DNA of 7,635 bases. Source: Actinomycetota bacterium. GTDB taxonomy: Bacteria > Actinomycetota > Humimicrobiia > Humimicrobiales > Humimicrobiaceae. The position numbers were made by a program, and so were the translations under genes. Where the stretch lies: assembly GCA_003567835.1 (NCBI GenBank), contig PWYO01000254.1, positions 1 through 7,635 on the forward strand. Direction: 5' to 3'. This document shows, piece after piece, positions 1 through 6,868 of the stretch. The first letter of the stretch is position 1, and every line of letters starts with the position of its first letter. Below the pieces are notes generated by a model. The model was not told the DNA's origin, made no database searches, and saw nothing but the letters and a program-made list of their open reading frames with translations.

Positions 1-222
1 ATTGATGTATGCCTCAAATGTACCATCATAGTTTACCACAATCACTCTTTTGGAGACACCGATTTGGGGTGCAGCCAGGCCTACGCCGGGCTGATATCCA
101 GCATGGATTGAATCCTGCATGTCTTTTACCAAGCTTTGTATGTTTTCATCTATTTTTTTGACAGGGCTGCTTTTTTCCCGTAATACGGGATCTCCAAGCA
201 CCCTTATTTTTTTTAAAGCCAT
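1..222 (-). CDS. def: peptide deformylase, N-terminal part (cut by window edge)
   Basis: Def removes the formyl group from the N-terminal methionine of nascent proteins. Only the first 74 codons are inside the window; the family is about 150-190 residues. The start is typical (MALKKIRVLGDPVLREKSSP), and conserved motif 1, GVGLAAPQIG, is at residues 46-55 with the active-site glutamine Q53. The other two motifs (EGCLS with the metal-binding cysteine, and HExxH) would lie beyond the left edge, so catalytic integrity cannot be judged here. The ATG at 222 has AAGG at 229-232 with a 6-nt spacer and lies 14 bp after the priA stop. In many bacteria def is followed by fmt (methionyl-tRNA formyltransferase), which is the expected next gene. 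An A8 tract occurs at 207-214, within codons 3-6. Confidence 0.96.
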   Translation of the reverse strand, partial: MALKKIRVLGDPVLREKSSPVKKIDENIQSLVKDMQDSIHAGYQPGVGLAAPQIGVSKRVIVVNYDGTFEAYIN

Positions 223-236
223 AACTTTCCTTCCAA

Positions 237-2627
237 TTAAAGAATCCAGGATGGGTCGACATCTATTATAACCTTATTTTGTTCCTGTTTGCCAAAATTT
301 TTTATGGTTTTTTTTAACCTGGCCAGGATTCTGTATACCGTTTTGGTTTTTATTATAACATGCCAGCGGTAGTAACGGTTAATCCTGTAAAAAGGACAAG
401 GGGCAGGGCCCAGCAGCCGGTCTCCGGATTTGGTGATTTTCTGTAAGTGCCCAAAAAGTGTATGGCAATCTTTTTTTACGTTTTCTTCGTGGATGCCCGA
501 TACAATGATATTGATGATATTGGTATATGGCGGGTAGGAAAGTTCTTTTCTGTTTTGCAGTTCCTGGTGGTAGAATTTTTGATAATCGCCTTCCAAAAAA
601 CATTGGATAACTGCATGTTTGGGGTTATAGGTTTGCACCAATACCCTTCCTGGTTTGTTTTGCCTGCCCGCTCTGCCCGCTACCTGGCAAATGAGCTGAT
701 AGGTCCGTTCATACATATGGTAGTCCGGCAGTTCCAGCATGGAATCAGAGTTGATGATGCCCACCAGGGTAACATCACCGATATCCAGCCCCTTGGCGAT
801 CATTTGGGTGCCCAGCAGGATGGATGGAGACAAAGACATGAACCTGTTTAGAATGTTTTGATGTGATTTCTTTTTGACCGTGGTATCCGAATCCATCCTG
901 ATTACCGGTACCTGAAAGCGCATGTTCAGCTGCCTTTCCACTCTCTGAATCCCAGTGCCTTTCAGCAGTATATGCGCCTGGCCGCACTTCTTGCATGTCT
1001 TGCTAAAAGCAGATTCTCTTCCGCAGTGATGGCAGCGAAGCATATTGGGGCCGATGTGATAGGTAAAGGACAGATTGCATGCACTGCATTTAGGCACATT
1101 TCCACAAGAACCGCAGATGACAAAATGACTGTAACCCCGTTTATTTAAAAAAATAATCACCTTATTTTTTTTATCAATTTCTTCCTGAATGGCTGCATGG
1201 AGGCGGTTGGATATAATGGGGCTCTGCTTGAAAGTATCAAGACCGCCCAGATGAACGGCTTCCTTTTTAATTCCAGGGCAATCAGTGGCCTTTTGGGGCA
1301 TTTTCAAAAGCTGAAAGTGCTGTTGGGTTTCCGCTTTGTATTTTAGGGAAACCGAAGGGGTAGCGCTTCCAAACACCACAGGTATGTCCAATATCTTTGC
1401 CAGCCTCAACGCAACATCACCGGTATTATAGCGCACCTTGGCATTCTCCTTATACGAAGGGTCATGTTCTTCGTCAAGGATGATGATGCCCAGGTCTTTT
1501 AGGGGAGAGAAAACAGCAGACCGGGTGCCGATGACCACCTGGTATCTGTTTTCTGCAATGCCCAGCCACCTTTCATATCTTTCTGCGGTGCCCATATTGG
1601 AATGGTAGACACAAACATCCTGGTGAAACTGTTGGTAAAACCTGCTGTAAAGCTGAGGGGTCAGGGAAATTTCAGGGGTAAGCACCAGAGCCCGTTTGCC
1701 TTTCTGCATGACTTTTCTGCAGATATCCATATAAACTTTGGTTTTGCCGCTGCCGGCTACCCCTTCAATCAAAAAGGCACAAAACTTCTGGCTGCTTAAA
1801 CCCTCCGAGATTTTTTGCAGGCATATTTTTTGGGCATGGGTGGGGGTAAGCTTTTTTTGTTTTGGCCCGTCATAATCATATTGGAATCCCCGTTCAATCC
1901 TTTTTTTTGATGTAAGCAATATTTTTTTGTCCAGCAGGGATTGTAGGCTGCCGCGGCTGGTTTTTGTTTGATGGAGCACTTCTTTTTGGAGGCAGGGGCC
2001 CTTGTTGCGCACAAAATCAACGATCTTTTTCTGGGCATAAGCTTTTTTGGGAATCATGGGGCCATCTACAGCGTATGCCATTTGCGGGTTTAGGCGGACC
2101 ACTTGTTCATATTTAAGGGCTGCCCTGGGTTTTAGAAGCCTGTAGGCGGTTTTTACAACCCCTTCTTTTTTTAATGTCTGAAGTCTTTCTCGAAGCTCAG
2201 GATTCTTTTGGATTTGTTTATCGCTTAAAGGCAGGGGCAGGTCATATTCTTTTTTCTGTCTCCAAACCCATATTTTTTCAGTCCTTATATTGCCCCCAGG
2301 CGGAACAAAGAGCTTGATTACACTGCCCAATGGCTGAACATAGTAAAAAGACATCCAGTATATCAGATTAAGCGTATGCCTGCTGAACACCGGAGCACCG
2401 GAGACCACCTGCTGAATATTTTTTAACTGGTTTTGGTCTATGGCAGTATTGGTTTTGACTCTGACCACATAACCTGTAGCCAATCTGGACTGGAAAGGCA
2501 CCAAAACCAGACAACCCAAAGACACAGCATCAGCCATATCATGCGGGATACGGTAATCAAAGGGATGGTCTAATTCCAGGCTTTCCAGGCTTAATATTAC
2601 TTCAGCATATTGATTTTTACGATCCAT
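237..2627 (-). CDS. priA: primosomal protein N', replication restart helicase PriA
   Basis: PriA recognises stalled or collapsed replication forks, unwinds DNA 3' to 5' and starts reassembly of the replisome. The 796-residue protein is full length. The N-terminal 3'-end-binding domain begins with AEVILSLESLELDHPFDYRIP (8-28). A winged-helix-like segment (about 195-240) precedes the helicase core. Motif I (Walker A) is GVAGSGKT (289-296), followed by TPEISLTPQ (317-325), GTRSAVFSP (367-375), DEEH (385-388) and GSATPS (420-425). The zinc region has eight cysteines in four CxxC pairs: C505/C508, C514/C517, C532/C535 and C545/C548. Helicase lobe 2 has GTQMIAKGLD (606-615) and QVAGRAGR (648-655). 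The C-terminal domain has LSYPPY (696-701). All motifs are intact, whereas homologues in Streptomyces and Mycobacterium are known to lack detectable helicase motifs. The start fits the family N-terminus, but its ribosome binding site is poorly spaced. A8 tracts lie at 308-315, 1165-1172 and 1901-1908. Confidence 0.98.
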   Translation of the reverse strand: MDRKNQYAEVILSLESLELDHPFDYRIPHDMADAVSLGCLVLVPFQSRLATGYVVRVKTNTAIDQNQLKNIQQVVSGAPVFSRHTLNLIYWMSFYYVQPLGSVIKLFVPPGGNIRTEKIWVWRQKKEYDLPLPLSDKQIQKNPELRERLQTLKKEGVVKTAYRLLKPRAALKYEQVVRLNPQMAYAVDGPMIPKKAYAQKKIVDFVRNKGPCLQKEVLHQTKTSRGSLQSLLDKKILLTSKKRIERGFQYDYDGPKQKKLTPTHAQKICLQKISEGLSSQKFCAFLIEGVAGSGKTKVYMDICRKVMQKGKRALVLTPEISLTPQLYSRFYQQFHQDVCVYHSNMGTAERYERWLGIAENRYQVVIGTRSAVFSPLKDLGIIILDEEHDPSYKENAKVRYNTGDVALRLAKILDIPVVFGSATPSVSLKYKAETQQHFQLLKMPQKATDCPGIKKEAVHLGGLDTFKQSPIISNRLHAAIQEEIDKKNKVIIFLNKRGYSHFVICGSCGNVPKCSACNLSFTYHIGPNMLRCHHCGRESAFSKTCKKCGQAHILLKGTGIQRVERQLNMRFQVPVIRMDSDTTVKKKSHQNILNRFMSLSPSILLGTQMIAKGLDIGDVTLVGIINSDSMLELPDYHMYERTYQLICQVAGRAGRQNKPGRVLVQTYNPKHAVIQCFLEGDYQKFYHQELQNRKELSYPPYTNIINIIVSGIHEENVKKDCHTLFGHLQKITKSGDRLLGPAPCPFYRINRYYRWHVIIKTKTVYRILARLKKTIKNFGKQEQNKVIIDVDPSWIL

Positions 2628-2641
2628 ACATGGATAAAATC
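2612..2641 (-). promoter_or_regulatory. inverted repeat over the priA start, with an upstream out-of-frame ATG
   Basis: On the coding strand, GATTTT (2636-2641) can pair with AAAATC (2612-2617), and ATCC (2632-2635) with GGAT (2622-2625). This leaves a six-base ATGTAT loop and a four-base bulge, and the priA ATG (2625-2627) falls in the upper stem and loop. A second ATG at 2629-2631 opens a four-codon ORF (Met-Tyr-Gly-Ser, TAA at 2617-2619) in another frame. The nearest Shine-Dalgarno match, AAGG at 2644-2647, overlaps the metK stop. It lies 12 nt from the first ATG and 16 nt from the priA ATG. The structure is visible in the sequence, but a regulatory role (damped priA translation) is inference, and the stem is AU-rich and weak. 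Confidence 0.35.
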
Positions 2642-2645
2642 TGCC

Positions 2646-3851
2646 TTATTTTAATCCCAGCATATCTTTTACAGCATCCACTTTATCCAGCTTCTCCCAG
2701 GTGAAATCACGGTCATGCTGGCCAAAATGTCCATACTTGGCCGTTTTCTTATAAATAGGCCTGAGCAGATCCAGGTCCCTTACAATGGCCCCCGGCCTTA
2801 AGTCAAAGATCTCTTTGACTGCTTTTTCAATCTTACAGCTGTCCACTTTTTCTGTCCCAAATGTTTCTACCATAACCGAAACAGGATGGGAGACCCCTAT
2901 GGCATAAGCGACCTCAACCTCCAGTTTGTCTGCAGCACCTGCAGCCACCAGATTTTTTGCCACATGTCGGGCAGCATAAGTGGCTGACCGGTCGACTTTG
3001 GAAGGATCTTTTCCGGAAAAAGCGCCGCCCCCGTGTCGGGCCGCACCGCCGTATGTATCTACAATAATCTTTCTTCCGGTAAGACCGGTATCGCCCATGG
3101 GCCCACCGATGGTAAACTCCCCAGTGGGGTTTACATAAAGTTTAAGGTCTTTGGCCAGCAGATCTTCATGGATGATGGGTTTTACCACAAACTCCTTTAG
3201 GTCCGGGCTTATCTGGGTTTCTATGTCAATATTGGGGGCATGCTGTGTAGAAAGCACAATGGTTTGCACGCATACCGGTTTTCCATTTTCGTACCGAACC
3301 GTTACCTGTGATTTTCCATCCGGTCTCAGATAAGGGAGAATGCCCGCTTTTCTGACCTCAGAAAGCCTGTGGGCAAGCTTATGGGCTAAAAGGATGGGCA
3401 GGGGCATGTATTCTTCGGTTTCATTGCATGCATAGCCAAACATCATCCCCTGGTCTCCTGCTCCCTGGTAATCTATTTCATCTTCATACCCATTGCCCAT
3501 TCGGGCTTCATAGGCCTTGTCTACGCCCTGGGCAATATTGGTGGATTGCTTACCGATGGAAACCACCACGCCGCAGGTCTCGAAATCAAAACCATATTTG
3601 GCCCTGGTATAACCGATTTCCTTAATGGTTTTTCTGACCACATCCGGTATTTCCACATAGGTTTCCGTGGTAACCTCGCCTGCTACCACAACCAGTCCGG
3701 TCTTTAGCAGCGTTTCTATTGCTGTCCTGCATTTTGGGTCCTCTGCAATAATCGCATCCAGTATGGCATCTGAGATCTGGTCTGCCATTTTATCCGGATG
3801 GCCTTCAGTTACTGATTCCGATGTAAACAAATAAGAACTGTTGTTTGACAT
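2646..3851 (-). CDS. metK: S-adenosylmethionine synthetase (methionine adenosyltransferase)
   Basis: MetK makes S-adenosylmethionine from methionine and ATP, releasing phosphate and pyrophosphate. It acts as a cytosolic tetramer that needs Mg2+ and K+. The 401 residues are within the normal range. N-terminal TSESVTEGHPDK (10-21) binds ATP and metal. Family signature 1 is GAGDQGMMFGYA (130-141). Signature 2 is the phosphate-binding GGGAFSGKDPSKVDRS (274-289). GGPMGDTGLTGRKI (249-262) and IGVSHPVSV (318-326) are further conserved blocks, and the C-terminus has YGHFG and DFTWEKLDK. All catalytic blocks are present. The ATG at 3851 has a G-rich ribosome binding site AGGGGG (3857-3862) with a 5-nt spacer. 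It lies 14 bp after coaBC, leaving no room for a SAM riboswitch. Placement between coaBC and priA is typical of Actinomycetota. No A8 tracts occur in this gene, unlike most of its neighbours. Confidence 0.98.
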   Translation of the reverse strand: MSNNSSYLFTSESVTEGHPDKMADQISDAILDAIIAEDPKCRTAIETLLKTGLVVVAGEVTTETYVEIPDVVRKTIKEIGYTRAKYGFDFETCGVVVSIGKQSTNIAQGVDKAYEARMGNGYEDEIDYQGAGDQGMMFGYACNETEEYMPLPILLAHKLAHRLSEVRKAGILPYLRPDGKSQVTVRYENGKPVCVQTIVLSTQHAPNIDIETQISPDLKEFVVKPIIHEDLLAKDLKLYVNPTGEFTIGGPMGDTGLTGRKIIVDTYGGAARHGGGAFSGKDPSKVDRSATYAARHVAKNLVAAGAADKLEVEVAYAIGVSHPVSVMVETFGTEKVDSCKIEKAVKEIFDLRPGAIVRDLDLLRPIYKKTAKYGHFGQHDRDFTWEKLDKVDAVKDMLGLK

Positions 3852-3865
3852 GTTTGCCCCCTGTG

Positions 3866-5086
3866 TTAAGCCTTTCTCTTCTGTAAAAAATTTTCAATAA
3901 AAAAATCCCAAATTTGTGCGGCAATAACCGTTTTTTGCGCCCTTTGGAAATCTGTTCTTTTTCCTTTCCGGGAAATGATTGAAACCGCATTATAGTCGCT
4001 GCCCATACCCATATCTTTTCTGGATATGTCATTGGCAACAATGGCGTCTATATTCGCTTCATGCAGTTTTTCCAATACCTGCTCTGTATCCACGCCGTGT
4101 TCGGCAGCAAAACCAATGAGCAGCTGGCCCTCTTTTTTCTGTTGGGCCAAAAGCTTTAAGATATTTTCATTCATTTCAAAGTCCAATTTTGATAATATAT
4201 CATTTTTTTTCTTTAACTTGTAGTCAAATCTTTTTCGGGGCACAATATCACTTACCGCAGCAGCCATGATGGTGATATCCATGTCGGAAAATACCTTCAA
4301 TAATGCCTGTTTCATCTGCCGGGAACTCTGTACAACGATTTGCTCCACCATGGGGTCCAAAGAGGTTTGGCTTTCTGTGGTAACCAAAACCACCTGGTCG
4401 GCACCGCGATTGCTGGCTGCCTGGGCTAAAGCAGCCCCCATTTTTCCGCTGGAAAGATTGGAAATATAGCGCACAGAATCAATGAATTCCCTGGTTCCTC
4501 CTGCGCTGATGAGCACTTTTTTTCCTGCGAGCTGGGATGTTTTATCCAAAAGCAAAGATACTTCTTTGACAATATCCAAAGGTTCTGTCATCTTGCCCAT
4601 ACCCTGCTGCCCGCAGGCAAGGTTTCCAATTTGGGGACCGATAAAATAATATTTTCCAGTGGATTTCATTTTCTGGATATTGTCCTGCACCGCCTGCTGG
4701 GCATACATGCTTCGATTCATGGCAGGGGCAACAAGTACAGGGCAGCTGGCTGAAATGGCAGTGGTGGTTAAGAAATTATCACAAATCCCGCAAGCTATTT
4801 TGGATATGGTATTGGCCGTAGCCGGGGCTATGACCATCACATCCGCACTATGTGCCAATGATATGTGGTGTATTTTTTCCCCTTGTTCATACTGATGCAC
4901 AATGGTTTTGTGACCGGCCAATGCGCTGAGCGTCAAAGGCCCCAAAAAGGGAACGGCATTGGGGCTCATGACTGGATAAACATGGGCTCCCTTTTTTTTG
5001 AGCAGGCTGCAAATTTGCGCAGCTTTATATGCTGCAATCGATCCGGTAACCGCAAGAACAACTTTTTTCCCTCTTATGGACAACAT
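3866..5086 (-). CDS. coaBC: bifunctional phosphopantothenoylcysteine decarboxylase / phosphopantothenate-cysteine ligase
   Basis: CoaBC (Dfp) carries out two successive steps of coenzyme A synthesis. The C-terminal CoaB domain joins 4'-phosphopantothenate to cysteine using CTP. The N-terminal CoaC flavoprotein decarboxylates the product to 4'-phosphopantetheine. The 406 residues are a normal full-length fusion. CoaC (about 1-185) shows FMN-binding GSIAAYK (15-21), the catalytic histidine H75 in HISLAHSAD, APATAN (87-92), PAMN (121-124), and the active-site cysteine C158 in ACGQQGMGKM. H75 and C158 match the positions recalled for E. coli Dfp. CoaB (about 188-400) shows SAGGTREFIDSVRYISN (194-210), SSGKMG (212-217), AAAVSD (275-280) with a lysine-rich segment at 290-294, GFAAEH (325-330) and ANDIS (351-355). 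FAAEH replaces the more usual FAAET, a minor change. The ATG directly follows the rpoZ stop. Its likely ribosome binding site AAGGA (5101-5105) is distant (14 nt), so coupling to rpoZ translation is plausible. A8 tracts lie at 4203-4210 and 4992-4999. Confidence 0.97.
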   Translation of the reverse strand: MLSIRGKKVVLAVTGSIAAYKAAQICSLLKKKGAHVYPVMSPNAVPFLGPLTLSALAGHKTIVHQYEQGEKIHHISLAHSADVMVIAPATANTISKIACGICDNFLTTTAISASCPVLVAPAMNRSMYAQQAVQDNIQKMKSTGKYYFIGPQIGNLACGQQGMGKMTEPLDIVKEVSLLLDKTSQLAGKKVLISAGGTREFIDSVRYISNLSSGKMGAALAQAASNRGADQVVLVTTESQTSLDPMVEQIVVQSSRQMKQALLKVFSDMDITIMAAAVSDIVPRKRFDYKLKKKNDILSKLDFEMNENILKLLAQQKKEGQLLIGFAAEHGVDTEQVLEKLHEANIDAIVANDISRKDMGMGSDYNAVSIISRKGKRTDFQRAQKTVIAAQIWDFFIENFLQKRKA

Positions 5087-5326
5087 TTATGATTGGTCGG
5101 TCCTTATATAGCTTACGCTTTCCGCTTTTAGCTCATGTAAAGCAATTTCTAAAGGGTCTTTGCTGTTAATATCCACCAGAGGAGGGACTACATTGACCCT
5201 TTCCATATTTCTTTTGGCTGAAAAATAGCTGCCCAGCTCTCTGGCTCGTTTGGCGACTGCTATGCACAGGGTATATTTGTTATCTATTTCCTTAATATAG
5301 GTATCAATATAGGGTATCTTAGACAA
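5087..5326 (-). CDS. rpoZ: RNA polymerase omega subunit
   Basis: Omega is the small accessory subunit of RNA polymerase. It chaperones the beta' subunit, and in many bacteria it contributes to the ppGpp site. The 79-residue protein carries the family core: a short N-terminal helix (PYIDTYIKEIDNKY, 5-18), then TLCIAVAKRAREL (19-31), which is the conserved YTLxxAxAKRAxQL segment. A polar linker follows, then KDPLEIALHELKAESVSY (56-73), matching the C-terminal KPLxIAxxEI helix of actinobacterial and firmicute omegas. The start is TTG at 5326, supported by the GGGAGG site and by alignment of the N-terminus with the family. Four bases separate it from the gmk stop. Its single TAA stop (5087-5089) is immediately followed, in the same frame, by the coaBC ATG. 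The gmk-rpoZ-coaBC order is very widely conserved and supports the call for such a short gene. Confidence 0.95.
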   Translation of the reverse strand: MSKIPYIDTYIKEIDNKYTLCIAVAKRARELGSYFSAKRNMERVNVVPPLVDINSKDPLEIALHELKAESVSYIRTDQS

Positions 5327-5330
5327 AGTT

Positions 5331-5900
5331 TTACCTCCCTTTGTGCCTGTTTAATACATTTTTTAGGTTTAACAAAGCTTCATTATAATTATTATTGACA
5401 ATTATGCAATCATAATACTTTTTGTAACCCATCTCCTCGGAAGCAATGGCCAGTCTTTTTTTAATTTGTTTTTCATCATCAGTGCCCCGCCCCATAAGCC
5501 TTTGCTTTGCTTCAGACAAGCAGGTTAAGGTTATAAAAATCATGTACACATCCGGGGTTTTCTCCTTGACCTGTATGGCGCCCTTTACATCAATTTCCAG
5601 TATAACGTTTTGGCCTTGCATACGTTTATGGTTGACAAAATCTGCGGAGGTCCCGTAAAGATGGCCGCTGTAGGAAGCCCATTCCAGAAATTGATTCCGG
5701 TCGATCATATCTTTAAACTGGGCTTTGGTTACAAACCGGTAATTTTTGCCTTCTTTTTCATTGTGCCTGATGGGCCGGGTGGTATATGAAACGGATTTAA
5801 CAAATCCCTGCAACTGTTGCAGGCAGTCCTTGATAAGGGTGCTCTTGCCGGCACCGGAGGGCCCGGATATAATAAACAACCTGCCTTTTTTTTGCGTCAT
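5331..5900 (-). CDS. gmk: guanylate kinase
   Basis: Gmk phosphorylates GMP (and dGMP) to the diphosphate with ATP, feeding GTP and dGTP pools. The 189 residues have the usual family length. The P-loop is GPSGAGKS (13-20). The GMP-binding region has SVSYTTRP (36-43), EGKNYRFV (50-57) and SGHLYGTS (78-85). LEIDVKGAIQVK (101-112) is the conserved core strand and helix. The lid is RLMGRGTDDEKQIKKRL (134-150), with arginines R138 and R149 placed as in the family. The ATG overlaps the TGA of the IHF gene in ATGA, which suggests translational coupling. The Shine-Dalgarno match is weak (GGGA about ten bases upstream), consistent with that. Codons 3-5 hold an A8 run (5886-5893) right after the start, a possible slippage point. 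The last codons, GGG AGG, serve as the rpoZ ribosome binding site. Confidence 0.97.
   Translation of the reverse strand: MTQKKGRLFIISGPSGAGKSTLIKDCLQQLQGFVKSVSYTTRPIRHNEKEGKNYRFVTKAQFKDMIDRNQFLEWASYSGHLYGTSADFVNHKRMQGQNVILEIDVKGAIQVKEKTPDVYMIFITLTCLSEAKQRLMGRGTDDEKQIKKRLAIASEEMGYKKYYDCIIVNNNYNEALLNLKNVLNRHKGR
5334..5339 (-). promoter_or_regulatory. strong ribosome binding site of rpoZ inside the gmk 3' end
   Basis: GGGAGG lies 7 nt before the TTG start of rpoZ. The same six bases are the last two sense codons of gmk (Gly-Arg), directly followed by its TAA stop. This near-ideal Shine-Dalgarno match decides the TTG start at 5326; there is no ATG nearby in the frame. It is the best ribosome binding site in the window and offsets the weak TTG start. 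Confidence 0.85.
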
Positions 5901-6217
5901 GGATCAATCCCAAAATAATCAAAAAGTTTTTGTTTCTGGTTTTTCCCCAATCCGCCGGTTTTCTTGGATAGGCTTATACCCAGCTTTTCTTGGAGTATTT
6001 CGGCAGAGAGCTTCCCCATGCCGGGCAGGGAACCAATGAGCTCAACCAGCTTCATATTGCAGGCCAGGTCAAAGATTTTCTTATCACAAAACACATCCTG
6101 GAGATCATGGCGACCATTTTTTAAGCAGTCCTTGAGCTGCGCCCTGCTTTTTTTTACCTCCCTGGCTTTTTTTAAACCCTTTTTTCTTGCCTGAGGACTT
6201 AAATTATGAAAAGACAT
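5897..6217 (-). CDS. ihf: integration host factor, actinobacterial type (mIHF-like DNA-binding protein)
   Basis: This is a small, lysine-rich nucleoid-associated protein of the mIHF/sIHF family of Actinomycetota. It is unrelated in fold to the HU-like IHF of proteobacteria. Family members bind DNA through a helix-two-turns-helix domain and help phage integration and chromosome organisation. The 106-residue product follows the family pattern. A basic N-terminal helix (LSPQARKKGLKKAREVKKSR, 6-25) comes first, then a linker. The DNA-binding core has SLPGMGK (63-69), QEKLGIS (76-82) and GGLGKNQ (88-94), matching the family's SLPGVGK...RLGI...GLGxxQ layout. The start is taken as the ATG at 6217, which has AAAGGA at 6227-6232 with a 9-nt spacer and aligns with family N-termini. 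An in-frame TTG at 6247 would add ten residues but has no ribosome binding site. The TGA stop overlaps the gmk ATG by four bases. Position directly before gmk is conserved in Actinomycetota. An A8 tract lies at 6148-6155. Confidence 0.9.
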   Translation of the reverse strand: MSFHNLSPQARKKGLKKAREVKKSRAQLKDCLKNGRHDLQDVFCDKKIFDLACNMKLVELIGSLPGMGKLSAEILQEKLGISLSKKTGGLGKNQKQKLFDYFGIDP

Positions 6218-6267
6218 TGTCTGTAATCCTTTATCTGAATCATCCAAAGGGGGTCATGGCTGTCTGG
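6218..6267 (-). other. 50-bp pyrE-ihf gap, the longest intergenic stretch
   Basis: This is the only gap above 18 bp and marks the junction between the pyr genes and the ihf-gmk-rpoZ block. It contains the ihf ribosome binding site AAAGGA (6227-6232), a C5 run and a five-codon ATG...TGA micro-ORF with no Shine-Dalgarno match. I see no convincing -35/-10 pair and no GC-rich hairpin followed by a T-run on the coding strand, so I annotate neither a promoter nor a terminator. An internal promoter further upstream, inside pyrE, cannot be excluded by eye. Confidence 0.6.
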
Positions 6268-6867
6268 TTATGTGCGGCTCCCCGGGGTGTCCATGGGGAT
6301 ACCCTGCCTGCACATTTTACAGTCCTGGGGCAAAAAATTCTCAATATGCAGCTGGATTAAAAAGGAATAATGGGTATGAAAATCAACCCCCTGGGAACGG
6401 TCCACAATGCTGGCAATTCCCAAAACCTCTGCATGGTTTTGTTTGCATATGTCCATGACTTCCTTTACCGATCCACCGGTGGTAATCACATCTTCGGCAA
6501 TAATGACTTTTTGACCCTTTTTCAATTGGAATCCCCTCCTCAGGGTCATGCGCCCATTCTTTCTTTCTGAAAAGATCATATCTGTGCCCATTCTATATGC
6601 GAGCATATAGCCAAAAAGTATACCCCCAACTGCTGGAGAAATAACCAGGTCCACATCTTCCATATCAATGGACCCAGAGAGCATGTTTTTGCTTTCATCG
6701 GCCAGCATATGCGTAAGATTGGGATGCATAAGCAGTTGGGCGCATTGGAGATAATATCCGCTGTGGTATCCTGAAGTTAAACCAAAATGGCCTTCCAGAA
6801 TGGCGCCGGCATTCTCCAACATCTTGTAAACATGTAAATTTTTGTTCTCTCTTGTGACTTTTAACAT
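6268..6867 (-). CDS. pyrE: orotate phosphoribosyltransferase
   Basis: PyrE transfers phosphoribose from PRPP to orotate to give OMP, the substrate of the PyrF encoded just upstream. With the ATG at 6867 the protein has 199 residues, normal for the family. The PRPP-binding loop is EDVITTGGS (125-133) after a hydrophobic strand (VIIA). The orotate/substrate loop is LTSGYHSGYYLQC (30-42), and SPAVGGILFG (77-86) is a conserved core segment. The C-terminus carries two cysteines (C183 and C186, CKMC) followed by GIPMDTPGSR. That tail is typical of the 'Thermus-type' PyrE branch and not of the enterobacterial form. The frame stays open 34 codons further upstream inside pyrF, but that part has no family similarity. 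The ATG at 6867 has GAGGG at 6876-6880 with an 8-nt spacer and lies one base after the pyrF stop. No frameshift or missing motif is seen. Confidence 0.96.
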   Translation of the reverse strand: MLKVTRENKNLHVYKMLENAGAILEGHFGLTSGYHSGYYLQCAQLLMHPNLTHMLADESKNMLSGSIDMEDVDLVISPAVGGILFGYMLAYRMGTDMIFSERKNGRMTLRRGFQLKKGQKVIIAEDVITTGGSVKEVMDICKQNHAEVLGIASIVDRSQGVDFHTHYSFLIQLHIENFLPQDCKMCRQGIPMDTPGSRT

Positions 6868-6868
6868 A

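Noticed and set aside
447..851. 134-codon plus-strand open frame opposite priA
   Set aside because: It is antisense to the conserved C-terminal half of PriA, has no recognisable domain, and all convincing genes are on the other strand. The shorter plus-strand frames across the window were rejected for the same reason.
3852..3865. SAM riboswitch before metK
   Set aside because: Only 14 bp separate coaBC and metK, filled by the ribosome binding site; there is no room for an aptamer.
3805..4041. 78-codon minus-strand open frame spanning the coaBC 3' end and metK start
   Set aside because: It is an out-of-frame shadow of two well-supported genes, with no domain or ribosome binding site to favour it.
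6252..6267. Five-codon micro-ORF (MTPFG) in the pyrE-ihf gap
   Set aside because: It has no Shine-Dalgarno match and is short enough to occur by chance.
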